Shown: positions 1 through 9,323 of the stretch, one piece after another
How positions within the stretch are numbered: the stretch's first letter is position 1
How the letters are laid out: every line of letters starts with the position of its first letter
Origin: Selenomonadaceae bacterium
GTDB lineage: Bacteria; Bacillota; Negativicutes; Selenomonadales; Selenomonadaceae
Assembly (NCBI GenBank): GCA_017484005.1
Contig: JAFUTY010000028.1
Coordinates: 1 to 32,680 of the forward strand
Direction of reading: 5' to 3'
Length of the DNA: 32,680 nt
The notes under the pieces: model-generated
Databases searched by the model: none
The model's input: only the letters and a program-made list of their open reading frames with translations
Told to the model about the DNA's origin: nothing
Made by a program: the position numbers and the translations under genes

Positions 1-3000
1 ATCCCGATCATTCATGCAATTTGATAATCCAACTTCAAAATCGATCCCTGGACATTTTTCGATTTGATCCTCAACTTGATCGACAGATTCTTCTTCAATT
101 CCAAAGATCAATTTCAAATGATGTAATAGCTCTCGATATTTCTTCAATAGATCATGATGTTTCGATTCATCAAATTTCCGATCTTTCGCCAACATCTCGA
201 GACTCTTTGCAATTTCACTAACTTCAACTGCACCGATAACTTGAGCTGTTGATTTCAATGCATGTGTTTGAATTTGATAATTCTTCAAATCCTTCGATTC
301 AAACAGTTTATCGAGCTCAGAATTTTTATCGTTCGACAAGAATTCCTGCATCATCTCAAACAGAAAATCGCGATCCTCCATGCAATTCGACAGCCCAGCA
401 TTGAGATCGATTTCCGGACAAATTGTTTTGAATCGATTCAATTCCTGCTCATTGAAAACTTCTTCAGCCTTCGATTTTTCTTTGACAACTTCCGCCGGCT
501 TGTTCGGATCTTCAAACGTCGCCATTCCCTCCGGCAAATATCTCGCGATCATTTGCTCGAGCAGATCAATTTCAATCGGCTTTGTCAGATAATCCTGAAA
601 ACCTTCCTTGATATACATCTCCCGCGCACCAGTGATTGCATTCGCTGTCAACACGATCACCGTTGTCGAATCTGGAAGATTTCCGCCCGATTTCAAACGT
701 TTCAGCGTCTCAACTCCATCCATCTCCGGCATCATGTGATCGAGAAAAATTATGTCATATTGATTTTCTTTCACTCGATCTAAACATTCTCGCCCACTCG
801 TGACTAGATCCGGCTTGATTCCGCTGCGCTTGAGAAGTCCCTTGATAACTTTCAAATTCATCTCGTTATCATCGACGACGAGAATCTTTGCATCCGGCGC
901 ACGAAGATATTTTGCCGATTTCTTCCGCGACACTGAATCCTTTTCAGATCGATCGCCGATTGGAGTCTTATCAATGATTTTCTGTTGCAATTTGAATGAA
1001 AAAGTCGATCCCTCGCCATAAACTGATTCGACTTCCAGATGTGAATCCATCATCGAGAGGAGTTTTTGAACGATTGAAATTCCGAGTCCAGTTCCTTCGA
1101 TGTTTCGATTCTTCTCCTCGTCAAGACGCTGGAATGACTGAAACAGTTTATCCATATCCTCTTCGCGAATTCCAATTCCTGTATCTTTCACGACAACGAG
1201 GAGCTCGAGCGTGTCTGAATCGATTTGCCTGCCGCTCATTGAAAGTGTGACTGATCCCTCTTGAGTATATTTCACCGCATTCGTCAAAATGTTCGTGATA
1301 ACTTGTCGAATTCGAACATCATCGCCATACAAACTTCGCGGGAGATTTGGATCGATTCGCGTTATGAGTTTGAGATTCTTTTTCTTAGCTTTCTCGGAAA
1401 TCATATTGATTAGATCCGTGATTAGATTTGGAACTTCATATCGAATCGGAATGATTTCCATCTTTCCATCTTCGATTTTCGAAAAGTCGAGGATGTTATT
1501 TATCAAGTTGAGCAGAGTTTTTCCTGCGCTTTGAATATTTTCTGCATAATCGAGAATCTCGTCATCGTGACTTTCTCGGACGATCATTTCATTCATTCCG
1601 AGAACTGCATTGATTGGCGTTCGAATCTCGTGAGACATCTGTGCTAGGAATTGAGACTTTGCTTTCCCAGCTGCAACAGCTTGATCAGCCGCTTCAGTCA
1701 ATTTCTTTTGAACTTCATTCTGCCAGCGAAGAAGACGATTGATCAAAACGACAACTGCAGTGATACAAATCGCGAAAAGTAGTATGAATAGAATTCCAAT
1801 GATTATGATGTTGCCATAAACATTATTCCACCAGCGATTCGCGACAATGATCGTGAAATTCGATGTTGCATTTTTCTTCGAAACACAGGCGACGTATGTA
1901 TCTGAATAATCTTTGAGCGTGACGACATCATTGCTCGTGAAAACTCGCTGATACTCTGTGCCCGCGATATCAGTCATTCGATTCATAGACATCTGATATT
2001 CCGGATTTGGATGATTGATTATTATCCCGTTGCGATCTACCAAAAATGCATAACCATTCTTCGTATAACTCTCGCCGAGAACATTTATCAATCTATCCGC
2101 GAAAAAATCGATTCCAAAAATTCCTAGAAATTCTCCATTCCTTCCATAAACAATTTGAGACAGCGTCACGCAATAAGTTCCAGTCTGCTCGTCATAATAT
2201 GGCGCGGAAACACTGAATGCATTCTCAGATCTTTCAGTGTCGATATACCACTGCCGCTGCTCGACATGCCAACTCGAATCCGGCTGCCATCCATTATTCA
2301 TTATGACAGTGTGCTCGCGATATGGATTCGCCATGTAGCAGACTGAAATCTCCGGATAATTTTGCGCGATGTCATTGAGCCATTTCACCGCGGAAGGATA
2401 ATCCTCCATCAATTCCGGACGTTCGGCTATCGAATTCACAAACATGCTCAAGATGCTCTGCTGTTTCGTGATCCAATTCGAAACTTGATACTCATATTCA
2501 TCTGCCTCTCGATACATCTTTGCATCGCCGAGATCCGTTGTTGTATCGAGACAAATTACAAGACTGATTCCCATCGCTGAAATCAAAACTGCAACGATTC
2601 CAGTCCTTGCAATTCGACTGATTTTCGAAAGCCGAATATCATCCTGCCGCCGCTGATTTGGATGAGTTGCATTCGCTGTAATGATTCTCGAAAATGAAAA
2701 CAGATTATCGAGCATGTCTGAAAGCTGCAACGCTGATTCTCTGACTTGAGCCGCACTTTCTGCAGGATTCACATCATCCTCCAGCGCGCCGAGATCTGTG
2801 AGTTTCAAAATTCTCACGAGCGGATCTCTCAAATCCTTCGAAAGTCGCGACAGAAATTCCTCTTGAACGTGAAGAGCCTGCTCCGCATGCAAACGATTTC
2901 TGACGCCGCTGAGATAGAAAAATATGATCGCAATCAACATCAGCAGACTAATCGAAGTATTCATCGCCATCTGCCGATAATTGTCGCGATAAAGTTCAGA

Positions 3001-3840
3001 TGTATCGACGCAAAGAATCATATACCAGCCGTTCGATGTTTCACTGCTGAAAATTGTGTTGGATTGTCCATAGAGATCGACGAGAAAACTGTCATGATTT
3101 TTTGTACTGATAACTCGCTCGAGAATCCCAACATATTCCGGAAGTTTTTTCGAGATTTTTTCACCGACATAACTCGAGTTTTGATAGCCGATAATCATGC
3201 CCGTTCGAGTGACAATGACTCCAGTTCGATTTTTGCCGGAGATCATTCGCGAAATCGATTCCTGCGTGTTTGAAAGATTGAAATCGAGCCCCACGACAGT
3301 CTGTCCATCTGAAAGCAGAGTTGACATCGTGAAACACATATCGCCAGTCGCCGCATCGATATACGGTTCAGTGATATAGACTCGCTCCGGATTCGATTCT
3401 GCACCTTTATACCAAAGCCGTTCGACCGCGTGATAATCCTCCGGCATTTCGAAATCCGGAATAATTGTGATATCGCGATTTGCCATGTAAACATTGAAAC
3501 AATCGCCGTTTGAGAGTGTGGATTGTTCCTTTTTTTGTTGATAGAAAAATTCCATGAGCGATTCAACTGACGCGCCGGAAGCCAGCATCTGTTCCGCCCC
3601 AATCGCAACGCGCATCGTCATATTTTCTGCCGTCGAAAGTGTTCCCTGCAAATCGCCGCGAATCTTTTCGAGCTGCATTTTTCCAACTTCTTCAGTTTGA
3701 TCCGAAGTCATTTGGAAAATCAGATTCACATTCATCGCGACAACGAACATGAATATCAGCGTTATTCCGACGATGATTGCATAATCAGATTTTCGCGCAC
3801 TTTTTAGAATTCTCCAATCGTTAGTTATTCTTTCAGGCAT
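1..3840 (-). CDS. Twin-Cache hybrid sensor histidine kinase (kinase B), 3' end cut by window edge
   Basis: An open frame of 1280 codons runs from an ATG at 3840 to base 1 without a stop, so the gene continues left of the window. The start is preceded by AAGAAAGAGATGG-type purines and lies 15 bases after the stop of kinase A. Visible order: TM near 20-45; Cache-like sensor with Y136, R141, W143, Y144 and D186; TM near 290-312; a DHp-like hairpin with K335 where the phospho-His should be (SRLSKDLRDPL); TM near 410-432; second Cache-like sensor (RQWY, then GIFGID); TM near 680-705; HisKA with SHEIRTP (H737); HATPase; receiver with D1034 in FLDHMMPEMDG; an Hpt domain (H1193, HALKST); and the start of another Hpt domain (GLSNCMNDRD) at the edge. 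It is a paralogue of kinase A. The family autophosphorylates on His and relays through Asp to Hpt His. Ligand and output partner are not visible. Confidence 0.93.
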   Translation of the reverse strand, partial: MPERITNDWRILKSARKSDYAIIVGITLIFMFVVAMNVNLIFQMTSDQTEEVGKMQLEKIRGDLQGTLSTAENMTMRVAIGAEQMLASGASVESLMEFFYQQKKEQSTLSNGDCFNVYMANRDITIIPDFEMPEDYHAVERLWYKGAESNPERVYITEPYIDAATGDMCFTMSTLLSDGQTVVGLDFNLSNTQESISRMISGKNRTGVIVTRTGMIIGYQNSSYVGEKISKKLPEYVGILERVISTKNHDSFLVDLYGQSNTIFSSETSNGWYMILCVDTSELYRDNYRQMAMNTSISLLMLIAIIFFYLSGVRNRLHAEQALHVQEEFLSRLSKDLRDPLVRILKLTDLGALEDDVNPAESAAQVRESALQLSDMLDNLFSFSRIITANATHPNQRRQDDIRLSKISRIARTGIVAVLISAMGISLVICLDTTTDLGDAKMYREADEYEYQVSNWITKQQSILSMFVNSIAERPELMEDYPSAVKWLNDIAQNYPEISVCYMANPYREHTVIMNNGWQPDSSWHVEQRQWYIDTERSENAFSVSAPYYDEQTGTYCVTLSQIVYGRNGEFLGIFGIDFFADRLINVLGESYTKNGYAFLVDRNGIIINHPNPEYQMSMNRMTDIAGTEYQRVFTSNDVVTLKDYSDTYVACVSKKNATSNFTIIVANRWWNNVYGNIIIIGILFILLFAICITAVVVLINRLLRWQNEVQKKLTEAADQAVAAGKAKSQFLAQMSHEIRTPINAVLGMNEMIVRESHDDEILDYAENIQSAGKTLLNLINNILDFSKIEDGKMEIIPIRYEVPNLITDLINMISEKAKKKNLKLITRIDPNLPRSLYGDDVRIRQVITNILTNAVKYTQEGSVTLSMSGRQIDSDTLELLVVVKDTGIGIREEDMDKLFQSFQRLDEEKNRNIEGTGLGISIVQKLLSMMDSHLEVESVYGEGSTFSFKLQQKIIDKTPIGDRSEKDSVSRKKSAKYLRAPDAKILVVDDNEMNLKVIKGLLKRSGIKPDLVTSGRECLDRVKENQYDIIFLDHMMPEMDGVETLKRLKSGGNLPDSTTVIVLTANAITGAREMYIKEGFQDYLTKPIEIDLLEQMIARYLPEGMATFEDPNKPAEVVKEKSKAEEVFNEQELNRFKTICPEIDLNAGLSNCMEDRDFLFEMMQEFLSNDKNSELDKLFESKDLKNYQIQTHALKSTAQVIGAVEVSEIAKSLEMLAKDRKFDESKHHDLLKKYRELLHHLKLIFGIEEESVDQVEDQIEKCPGIDFEVGLSNCMNDRD

Positions 3841-3855
3841 AGATCCATCTCTTTC

Positions 3856-6800
3856 TTAGTCCAAAATCGATTTCAGATTCGCGAGGAGCTTGCGATATTT
3901 TTCGATCAATTCGCGATGTTTTGACTCGTCGAGGTGCTGATTCTTTGCATCGAGCTCGAGAGTTTTGGCAATTTCACTGACTTCAACTGCACCGATCACT
4001 TGAGCTGTCGATTTTAATGCATGAGTCTGGATCTGATAATTCTTGAGATCTTTCGATTCAAACAGTTTCTCAAGTTCGGAAGTCTTATCATTCCCAATAA
4101 ATTCTTCCATCATCTCGCGAAGAAATTCTGGATCTTCCATGCAATTCGACATTCCAATTTTCAAATTGATCTCCGGACAAATTCGCGCGATTCGATCCTC
4201 GAAAGTTTCCGAAGAATTTTCACTCGATTTTTCCGGAGCAATTTCATCGATTTTGAAGATTTCGCGGAGATTTTTTAAAAGCTGTTGATATTTTTCAATC
4301 AGCTCATGATGTTTCGATTCATCAAATTTCTGATCTTTCGCCAACATCTCGAGAGATTTGGCAATTTCACTGACTTCAACTGCACCAATGACTTGAGCTG
4401 TCGATTTCAATGCATGTGTTTGAATCTTATAATTCTTCAAATCTTTCGATTCAAACAATTTTTCAAGTTCGGAAGTTTTATCATTCGCAATAAATTCTTC
4501 CATCATCTCTCGAAGAAATTCTGGATCATCCATGCAATTCGACATTCCAACTCTCAAATCGATCTCTGGACAAAGTTTTTCGATTCGATCCTCGAAAGTT
4601 TCTTCGATTTGATCCTCAACTTGCTCGACAGATTCTTCTTCGATTCCAAAGATCAATTTTAAATGACGTAACAGATCTCGATATTTCTTCAATAAATCAT
4701 GATGTTTCGATTCATCAAATTTCTGATCCTTGGCGAGCGATTCTAGAGATTTGGCAATTTCACTAACTTCAACTGCACCAATCACTTGAGCCGTCGATTT
4801 CAATGCATGAGTCTGAATCTGATAATTTTTCAAATCCTTCGATTCAAAGAGTTTTTCAAGTTCGGAAGTTTTATCATTCGCAATAAATTCTTCCATCATC
4901 TCTCGAAGGAATTCTGGATCTTCCATGCAATTCGACATTCCAACTCTCAAATCGATCTCCGGACAGATCTTTTCGATTCGAGATTCAAAACTTTGATTTT
5001 CATATTCTTCTTCGATTCCAAAGATCAATTTCAAATGATGTAACAGTTCTCGATATTTCTTCAATAGATCATGATGTTTTGATTCATCGAATTTCTGATC
5101 TTTCGCCAACATCTCGAGAGTTTTGGCAATTTCACTAACTTCAACTGCGCCGATCACTTGAGCCGTCGATTTCAATGCATGAGTCTGAATCTGATAATTC
5201 TTCAAATCCTTTGATTCAAACAATTTATCGAGTTCGGAAGTCTTATCATTCGCAATAAATTCTTCCATCATCTCGAATAGAAAATCGCGATCTTCCATGC
5301 AATTTGATAATCCAACGCCAAGATCGATTTCCGGACAGATCTCTGCAAATTTTTTGATCTCGCGAGCGTCGAAAATCTCCTCGACTTTCGATTTGGATTT
5401 CGATTCAGACTTGGATTTCTTTGCAGATTTCTTCGGATCTTCAAATGACACCATTTCATCCGGCAAATATCGCGCGATCATTTTTTCGAGCGCATCAATT
5501 TCAATCGGCTTTGTCAGATAATCCTTGAATCCTGCCTCGATATACATCTCCCGCGCTCCAGATATCGCGTTCGCTGTCAAAATGATAACTGTTGTCGAAT
5601 CCGGAAGATCATTGCTCTCTTTCAAATGCTGCAACGTCTCGATTCCATCCATCTCTGGCATCATATGATCCAGGAAAATGATATCGTATTGATGATCTTT
5701 CACCCGCTCCAGGCACTCTTTGCCGCTCGAAACTAGATCCGGCTTGATTCCGCTGCGCTTGAGAAGTCCTTTGATAACTTTCAAATTCATATCGTTATCA
5801 TCGACAACGAGAATCTTTGCATCCGGCGCGCGAAGATATGTATCAGACTTCTTCCGAGACACTGAATCCCTGTCACGATAATTTCCAATCGGCGTTTTAT
5901 CAATGATTTTCTGCTCGATGATGAATGAGAAAGTTGAACCTTCACCATAAACTGATTCAACTTCGAGATGTGAGCCCATCATCGTCAATAATTTTTGAAC
6001 GATCGAAATTCCAAGTCCAGTGCCTTCGATGTTTCGATTCTTTTCCTCGTCAAGACGCTGGAATGATTGAAACAGTTTTTCCATATCCTCTTCGCGAATT
6101 CCGATTCCTGTATCTTTCACGACAACACATAGCGCGAGTTTGTCATCTGCAACGACACTCCCGCCCATCGAAAGAGTCACCGATCCCTTTGGAGTATATT
6201 TCACGGCGTTTGTAAGAATATTGATTATGACTTGTCGAATTCGAACATCATCGCCATGCAGAACTTTCGGAAGGCTCGGATCGATTTCAACTCGCAACTC
6301 GAGATTTTTCTTCCGAGCGCGTTCAGAAATCATGTTGACTAGATCTGAAATCAGAACTGTCGTCTCATATTGAGTTGGAATGATCTCCATCTTTCCATCT
6401 TCGATCTTTGAAAAATCGAGGATGTTATTGATCAAATTCAGCAAAATTCTTCCGGCGCGCTGAATATTTTCCGAGTAATTCAAAATCTCCTCGTCATCTG
6501 ATTCGCGAAGGATCATTTCATTCATTCCGAGAACTGCATTGATTGGCGTTCGAATCTCGTGAGACATTTGAGCTAGGAATTGAGATTTTGCCTGTCCAGC
6601 TGCAACTGCTGCATTGGCTGCTTCGGTGAGTTGATTTTGAACGTTATTCTGCCAGCGAATCAGACGATTTATCAAAATGATAACGACGCCGATGAATCCA
6701 CCGAAAACCGCGATGAATATCAGACCGATGATTATATTGTTGCCATAAATGTTATTCCACCAGCGATTGACAATGACGACTCCAAAATCTGAAAGTGGAT

Positions 6801-8772
6801 TTTTTTTCGCGAGGCAGGCAACATATTTCCCCGAAAAATCCTCGAGCGTCACAATTTCTTCGCTTGAACTTGAATATGCAGACTCATATTCTGTGTCTAA
6901 AATATTCTTTTTCACGTCTCGAGAGATCTGATACAGAGTATTTGGATGATTTAAAATGATTCCGCTGCCATCGACTAAAAATGCATATCCACTTTCACGA
7001 TAACTCTCGCTGAAAAACTGCATCAGGTCATTAATGAAGAAATCTATGCCGAGAACTCCAATGAATTCGCCGCTCCGATCGTAAATCATCTGAGAAAATG
7101 TTATGCAGTAATTTCCAGTTCGCTCGCTGTAATATGGTGCTGAAATTGCGATTTCGCCATTTGCCGATTCCGCATCGATATACCATTGCTGCCTCTCAAT
7201 ATGATACTCCGGCGGAATTTTATAATCAGTATTGGATGCAAACTTCCAGTATTGATCTGGATTTGCAAGATAGCAGACATAAATTTCCGAATAATGTTTC
7301 GAGAGATCATTCAGAAAACCAACTGTATCGTAATAACTGTGCACGAGTTCCGGACGCTCAATCATAGTATCAACAAACATATTCATAATCGTTCGCCGGC
7401 GAGTTATCCATGTCGAAAAATAATTATTGTATTTATCGATTTCAGAATTCATTTTTGTATCGCCGAGATCCATCGTCGCGCGCAGACAAACTGTCAAACT
7501 TCCAATCATCGCAAGAATCAAAACTGCAACAATTCCAGTCCTCGCCATGCGGCTGATTCTCGAAAGCTGCAAAATTCGAGTTGAATTATCTTCGCGAACT
7601 TCTTTCTTCTTCAAAACGATGTTGGAATATGAAAACAGATTGTCGAGCATGTTTGAAAGCTGAATCGCTGATTCTCTAACCTGCGCAGCGTTCTCGGAAA
7701 TTCCAGATTCACCTTTCAGCGTTCCGATATCTGAGATTTTCAAAATTCGAAGCAATGGCTCGCGAAGTTCTCGAGACAGTCTCGACAAAAATTCCTCTTG
7801 AACATGCAGAGACTGCTCCGCATGCAATCGATTTTTGAGTCCAAACAAATATAAAAAGATCAACGCTGTCAACAGAATCAGAGCAATTGCCGCGATGTAT
7901 AAAATCTGCATGTAATCATTGCGATAAAGATCGAATGACTCGACGCTCAAAATCATTTGCCAGCCATCGCGAATTTCACTGCTGAAAATTGTGCGCGATG
8001 TTCCATCGATTGTGACTTGAAAATTGTCATGAGATCGCGGATCTAAAATTCGCTCGAAGACTGATTCATACTCCGGAAGTTTTTTCAAAATCCTTGCACC
8101 GACGAGATCCATGTTTGAATTTGCAATGATCATTCCATTGCCTGTCGTGATAAGTGCTGTGGCTTTTTTGTTGGAGACCATTCGCTCAATGACTTCCTGC
8201 ATATCGACCAGCTTGAAATTCAACGCGACAACTGTTTGATCATCAGAAAGCAGTTTTGCCATCGTGATTTGCATTTCGCCGGTTGATGGATCGATTTGCG
8301 GCTCGAGCGTCAACACTGTATTTGGATTTTTCGACGCCATTCGATACAGTGCCAGCCGAATAATTCTAAAAATGCTCGGTTCATCAAAATACGGCAGGCT
8401 GTTCAAATCTTGATCAATCATATAAATCCTGGTGCATTCGATATGCGGAATTTGTTTTTGCAGATGTTGCTGCTGCTCGAAAAACTCAACCAGCGCGTCA
8501 TCTGAATAATGATACGCCAGAATTTGCTCGGTGGATGTTGCAACTCTGAGCGTCATGTTTTCAGATTCCGCAAGCATTTCGCGAAAATCGTCTCGAATTC
8601 CATCGAGTTTCATCTGCTCCATCGATTCAGTTTGATCTGCCATCTTGTCGAAAACAAAATGCAATCCTGCCGCGATGATAAGAATGAAAGTCAGCGTGAT
8701 TCCAATGATAACGAAATAATCATTTCGACGCGCACTTTTCAAGATGTTCCAAGTGTTCGGGATTTCTGGCAT
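3856..8772 (-). CDS. Twin-Cache hybrid sensor histidine kinase with four tandem Hpt domains (kinase A)
   Basis: A complete 1638-residue membrane phosphorelay protein. AAGGAG lies 9 bases before the ATG at 8772, which is 3 bases after the Rrf2 gene. Order: TM 19-41; extracytoplasmic Cache-like domain to about 285; TM 288-311; cytoplasmic DHp-like hairpin with R334 at the His position (SRLSRELREPL); TM 410-432; second Cache-like domain (ERQQWY, GVLGID); TM 678-703; HisKA with MSHEIRTP (H738); HATPase with NAVKYTP, DTGIGI and GTGLGIS; receiver with D1035 and the LTKPI lysine; a Ser/Lys-rich linker near 1110-1130; then four Hpt domains with HALKST at H1198, H1322, H1453 and H1584. The first sensor has lost the R-x-W-Y motif kept in kinase B (RLALY) and has ALNF for GLDF. 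The kinase core looks active. Ligand and downstream regulator are unknown; no DNA-binding response regulator is nearby. Confidence 0.95.
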   Translation of the reverse strand: MPEIPNTWNILKSARRNDYFVIIGITLTFILIIAAGLHFVFDKMADQTESMEQMKLDGIRDDFREMLAESENMTLRVATSTEQILAYHYSDDALVEFFEQQQHLQKQIPHIECTRIYMIDQDLNSLPYFDEPSIFRIIRLALYRMASKNPNTVLTLEPQIDPSTGEMQITMAKLLSDDQTVVALNFKLVDMQEVIERMVSNKKATALITTGNGMIIANSNMDLVGARILKKLPEYESVFERILDPRSHDNFQVTIDGTSRTIFSSEIRDGWQMILSVESFDLYRNDYMQILYIAAIALILLTALIFLYLFGLKNRLHAEQSLHVQEEFLSRLSRELREPLLRILKISDIGTLKGESGISENAAQVRESAIQLSNMLDNLFSYSNIVLKKKEVREDNSTRILQLSRISRMARTGIVAVLILAMIGSLTVCLRATMDLGDTKMNSEIDKYNNYFSTWITRRRTIMNMFVDTMIERPELVHSYYDTVGFLNDLSKHYSEIYVCYLANPDQYWKFASNTDYKIPPEYHIERQQWYIDAESANGEIAISAPYYSERTGNYCITFSQMIYDRSGEFIGVLGIDFFINDLMQFFSESYRESGYAFLVDGSGIILNHPNTLYQISRDVKKNILDTEYESAYSSSSEEIVTLEDFSGKYVACLAKKNPLSDFGVVIVNRWWNNIYGNNIIIGLIFIAVFGGFIGVVIILINRLIRWQNNVQNQLTEAANAAVAAGQAKSQFLAQMSHEIRTPINAVLGMNEMILRESDDEEILNYSENIQRAGRILLNLINNILDFSKIEDGKMEIIPTQYETTVLISDLVNMISERARKKNLELRVEIDPSLPKVLHGDDVRIRQVIINILTNAVKYTPKGSVTLSMGGSVVADDKLALCVVVKDTGIGIREEDMEKLFQSFQRLDEEKNRNIEGTGLGISIVQKLLTMMGSHLEVESVYGEGSTFSFIIEQKIIDKTPIGNYRDRDSVSRKKSDTYLRAPDAKILVVDDNDMNLKVIKGLLKRSGIKPDLVSSGKECLERVKDHQYDIIFLDHMMPEMDGIETLQHLKESNDLPDSTTVIILTANAISGAREMYIEAGFKDYLTKPIEIDALEKMIARYLPDEMVSFEDPKKSAKKSKSESKSKSKVEEIFDAREIKKFAEICPEIDLGVGLSNCMEDRDFLFEMMEEFIANDKTSELDKLFESKDLKNYQIQTHALKSTAQVIGAVEVSEIAKTLEMLAKDQKFDESKHHDLLKKYRELLHHLKLIFGIEEEYENQSFESRIEKICPEIDLRVGMSNCMEDPEFLREMMEEFIANDKTSELEKLFESKDLKNYQIQTHALKSTAQVIGAVEVSEIAKSLESLAKDQKFDESKHHDLLKKYRDLLRHLKLIFGIEEESVEQVEDQIEETFEDRIEKLCPEIDLRVGMSNCMDDPEFLREMMEEFIANDKTSELEKLFESKDLKNYKIQTHALKSTAQVIGAVEVSEIAKSLEMLAKDQKFDESKHHELIEKYQQLLKNLREIFKIDEIAPEKSSENSSETFEDRIARICPEINLKIGMSNCMEDPEFLREMMEEFIGNDKTSELEKLFESKDLKNYQIQTHALKSTAQVIGAVEVSEIAKTLELDAKNQHLDESKHRELIEKYRKLLANLKSILD
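3860..5330 (-). repeat. Four tandem near-identical Hpt-coding repeats
   Basis: Within kinase A, the segment around SNCMED and HALKSTAQVIGAVEVSEIAK is repeated four times. The phospho-His codons are at 5179-5181, 4807-4809, 4414-4416 and 4021-4023, giving periods of 372, 393 and 393 bases (124, 131 and 131 codons). Kinase B carries one more full copy (His codon 262-264) and the start of another, with a 366-base spacing between the SNCM codons. Similarity extends to the DNA, which suggests recent duplication or gene conversion. Confidence 0.93.
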
Positions 8773-8775
8773 TCG

Positions 8776-9195
8776 TCAACTCTCCTTAAACTTTTCAATA
8801 AGTGAATCGAGTTTGATACTGTCGAGATCCTTTTCGAATTTTGATTTGACGTCGCGAATTTTGCCGCCGAGTACCGCATGAATATTTTTTCCGACGGCGC
8901 AATTTGGATTTGGATTTTCATGGAAATGGAAGAGATCTTCATCCTCTTCGACCGCGTGAAAGATATCGAGGAGCGAAATTTGATCGAGCGATTTTTTGAG
9001 AGTCGTTCCTCCGATTCCTTGATTGACTTCGACTAGATTCGCTCGTTTCAATTGTCCAAGAGTCTTTCGAATTATGACTGGATTGACTCCGACGCTCGAC
9101 GCTAGAAAATCTGAAGTGACTTTAAAATCCTTTCCATAAAGTTGAATCACGAGGAGAATGTGAGTTGCGATTGGAAGTCTTGAAGAAAATTGCAT
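8776..9195 (-). CDS. Rrf2-family transcriptional regulator, YwnA-like
   Basis: A 139-residue winged-helix regulator. It begins MQFSSRLPIATHILL, with the recognition region around SVGVNPVIIRKTLGQLKRANLV and a GIGGTTLKK wing. The segment FHENPNPNCAVGKNI with a single Cys (C99) resembles Bacillus YwnA, not the three-Cys Fe-S members such as IscR or NsrR. AGAGGTG sits 8 bases before the ATG at 9195; a GTG at 9204 lies inside that Shine-Dalgarno sequence, so 9195 is preferred. It is divergent from a YwnB-like gene, the same pairing as ywnA-ywnB in Bacillus, and is followed after 3 bases by kinase A. It probably represses both divergent units through the inverted repeat at 9241-9265. Its signal may be redox through C99, which is inference. 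Confidence 0.9.
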   Translation of the reverse strand: MQFSSRLPIATHILLVIQLYGKDFKVTSDFLASSVGVNPVIIRKTLGQLKRANLVEVNQGIGGTTLKKSLDQISLLDIFHAVEEDEDLFHFHENPNPNCAVGKNIHAVLGGKIRDVKSKFEKDLDSIKLDSLIEKFKES

Positions 9196-9235
9196 TTTGA
9201 TCACCTCTAAAAAATATTTTGAAAAATTTTTTAAA

Positions 9236-9271
9236 ATTATACTTGTAGTTTTGAATGTTACAAGTTAGAAT
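9236..9271. promoter_or_regulatory. Divergent promoters sharing an inverted-repeat operator
   Basis: A perfect 7-base inverted repeat, ACTTGTA (9241-9247) and TACAAGT (9259-9265), is separated by 11 bases. On the minus strand TTGTAA (9263-9258), a 16-base spacer and TATAAT (9241-9236) form a promoter for the Rrf2-kinase unit. On the plus strand TTGTAG (9243-9248), a 17-base spacer and TAGAAT (9266-9271) form a promoter for the reductase gene. Each arm contains one -35 element, so one bound dimer could block both. Assigning the Rrf2 protein as the binder is inference. Confidence 0.65.
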
Positions 9272-9323
9272 CTCAGTCGTAACGAGGTTAGTTACAATTC
9301 TGAATCAAGGGGCTGTTATTGAA

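Noticed and set aside
262..783. 173-codon plus-strand frame
   Set aside because: It lies antisense within kinase B, has no ribosome site or recognisable domain, and reflects the low stop-codon density opposite TCGA/GATC-rich coding sequence.
3860..5330. Regular repeats suggesting a CRISPR array or satellite
   Set aside because: The period is 372-393 bases, in frame, and each unit codes for an Hpt domain.
9255..9323. Longer start for the copy 1 reductase
   Set aside because: It would translate the promoter and -10 region, and the ATG at 9324 has the Shine-Dalgarno and matches the paralogue's length.
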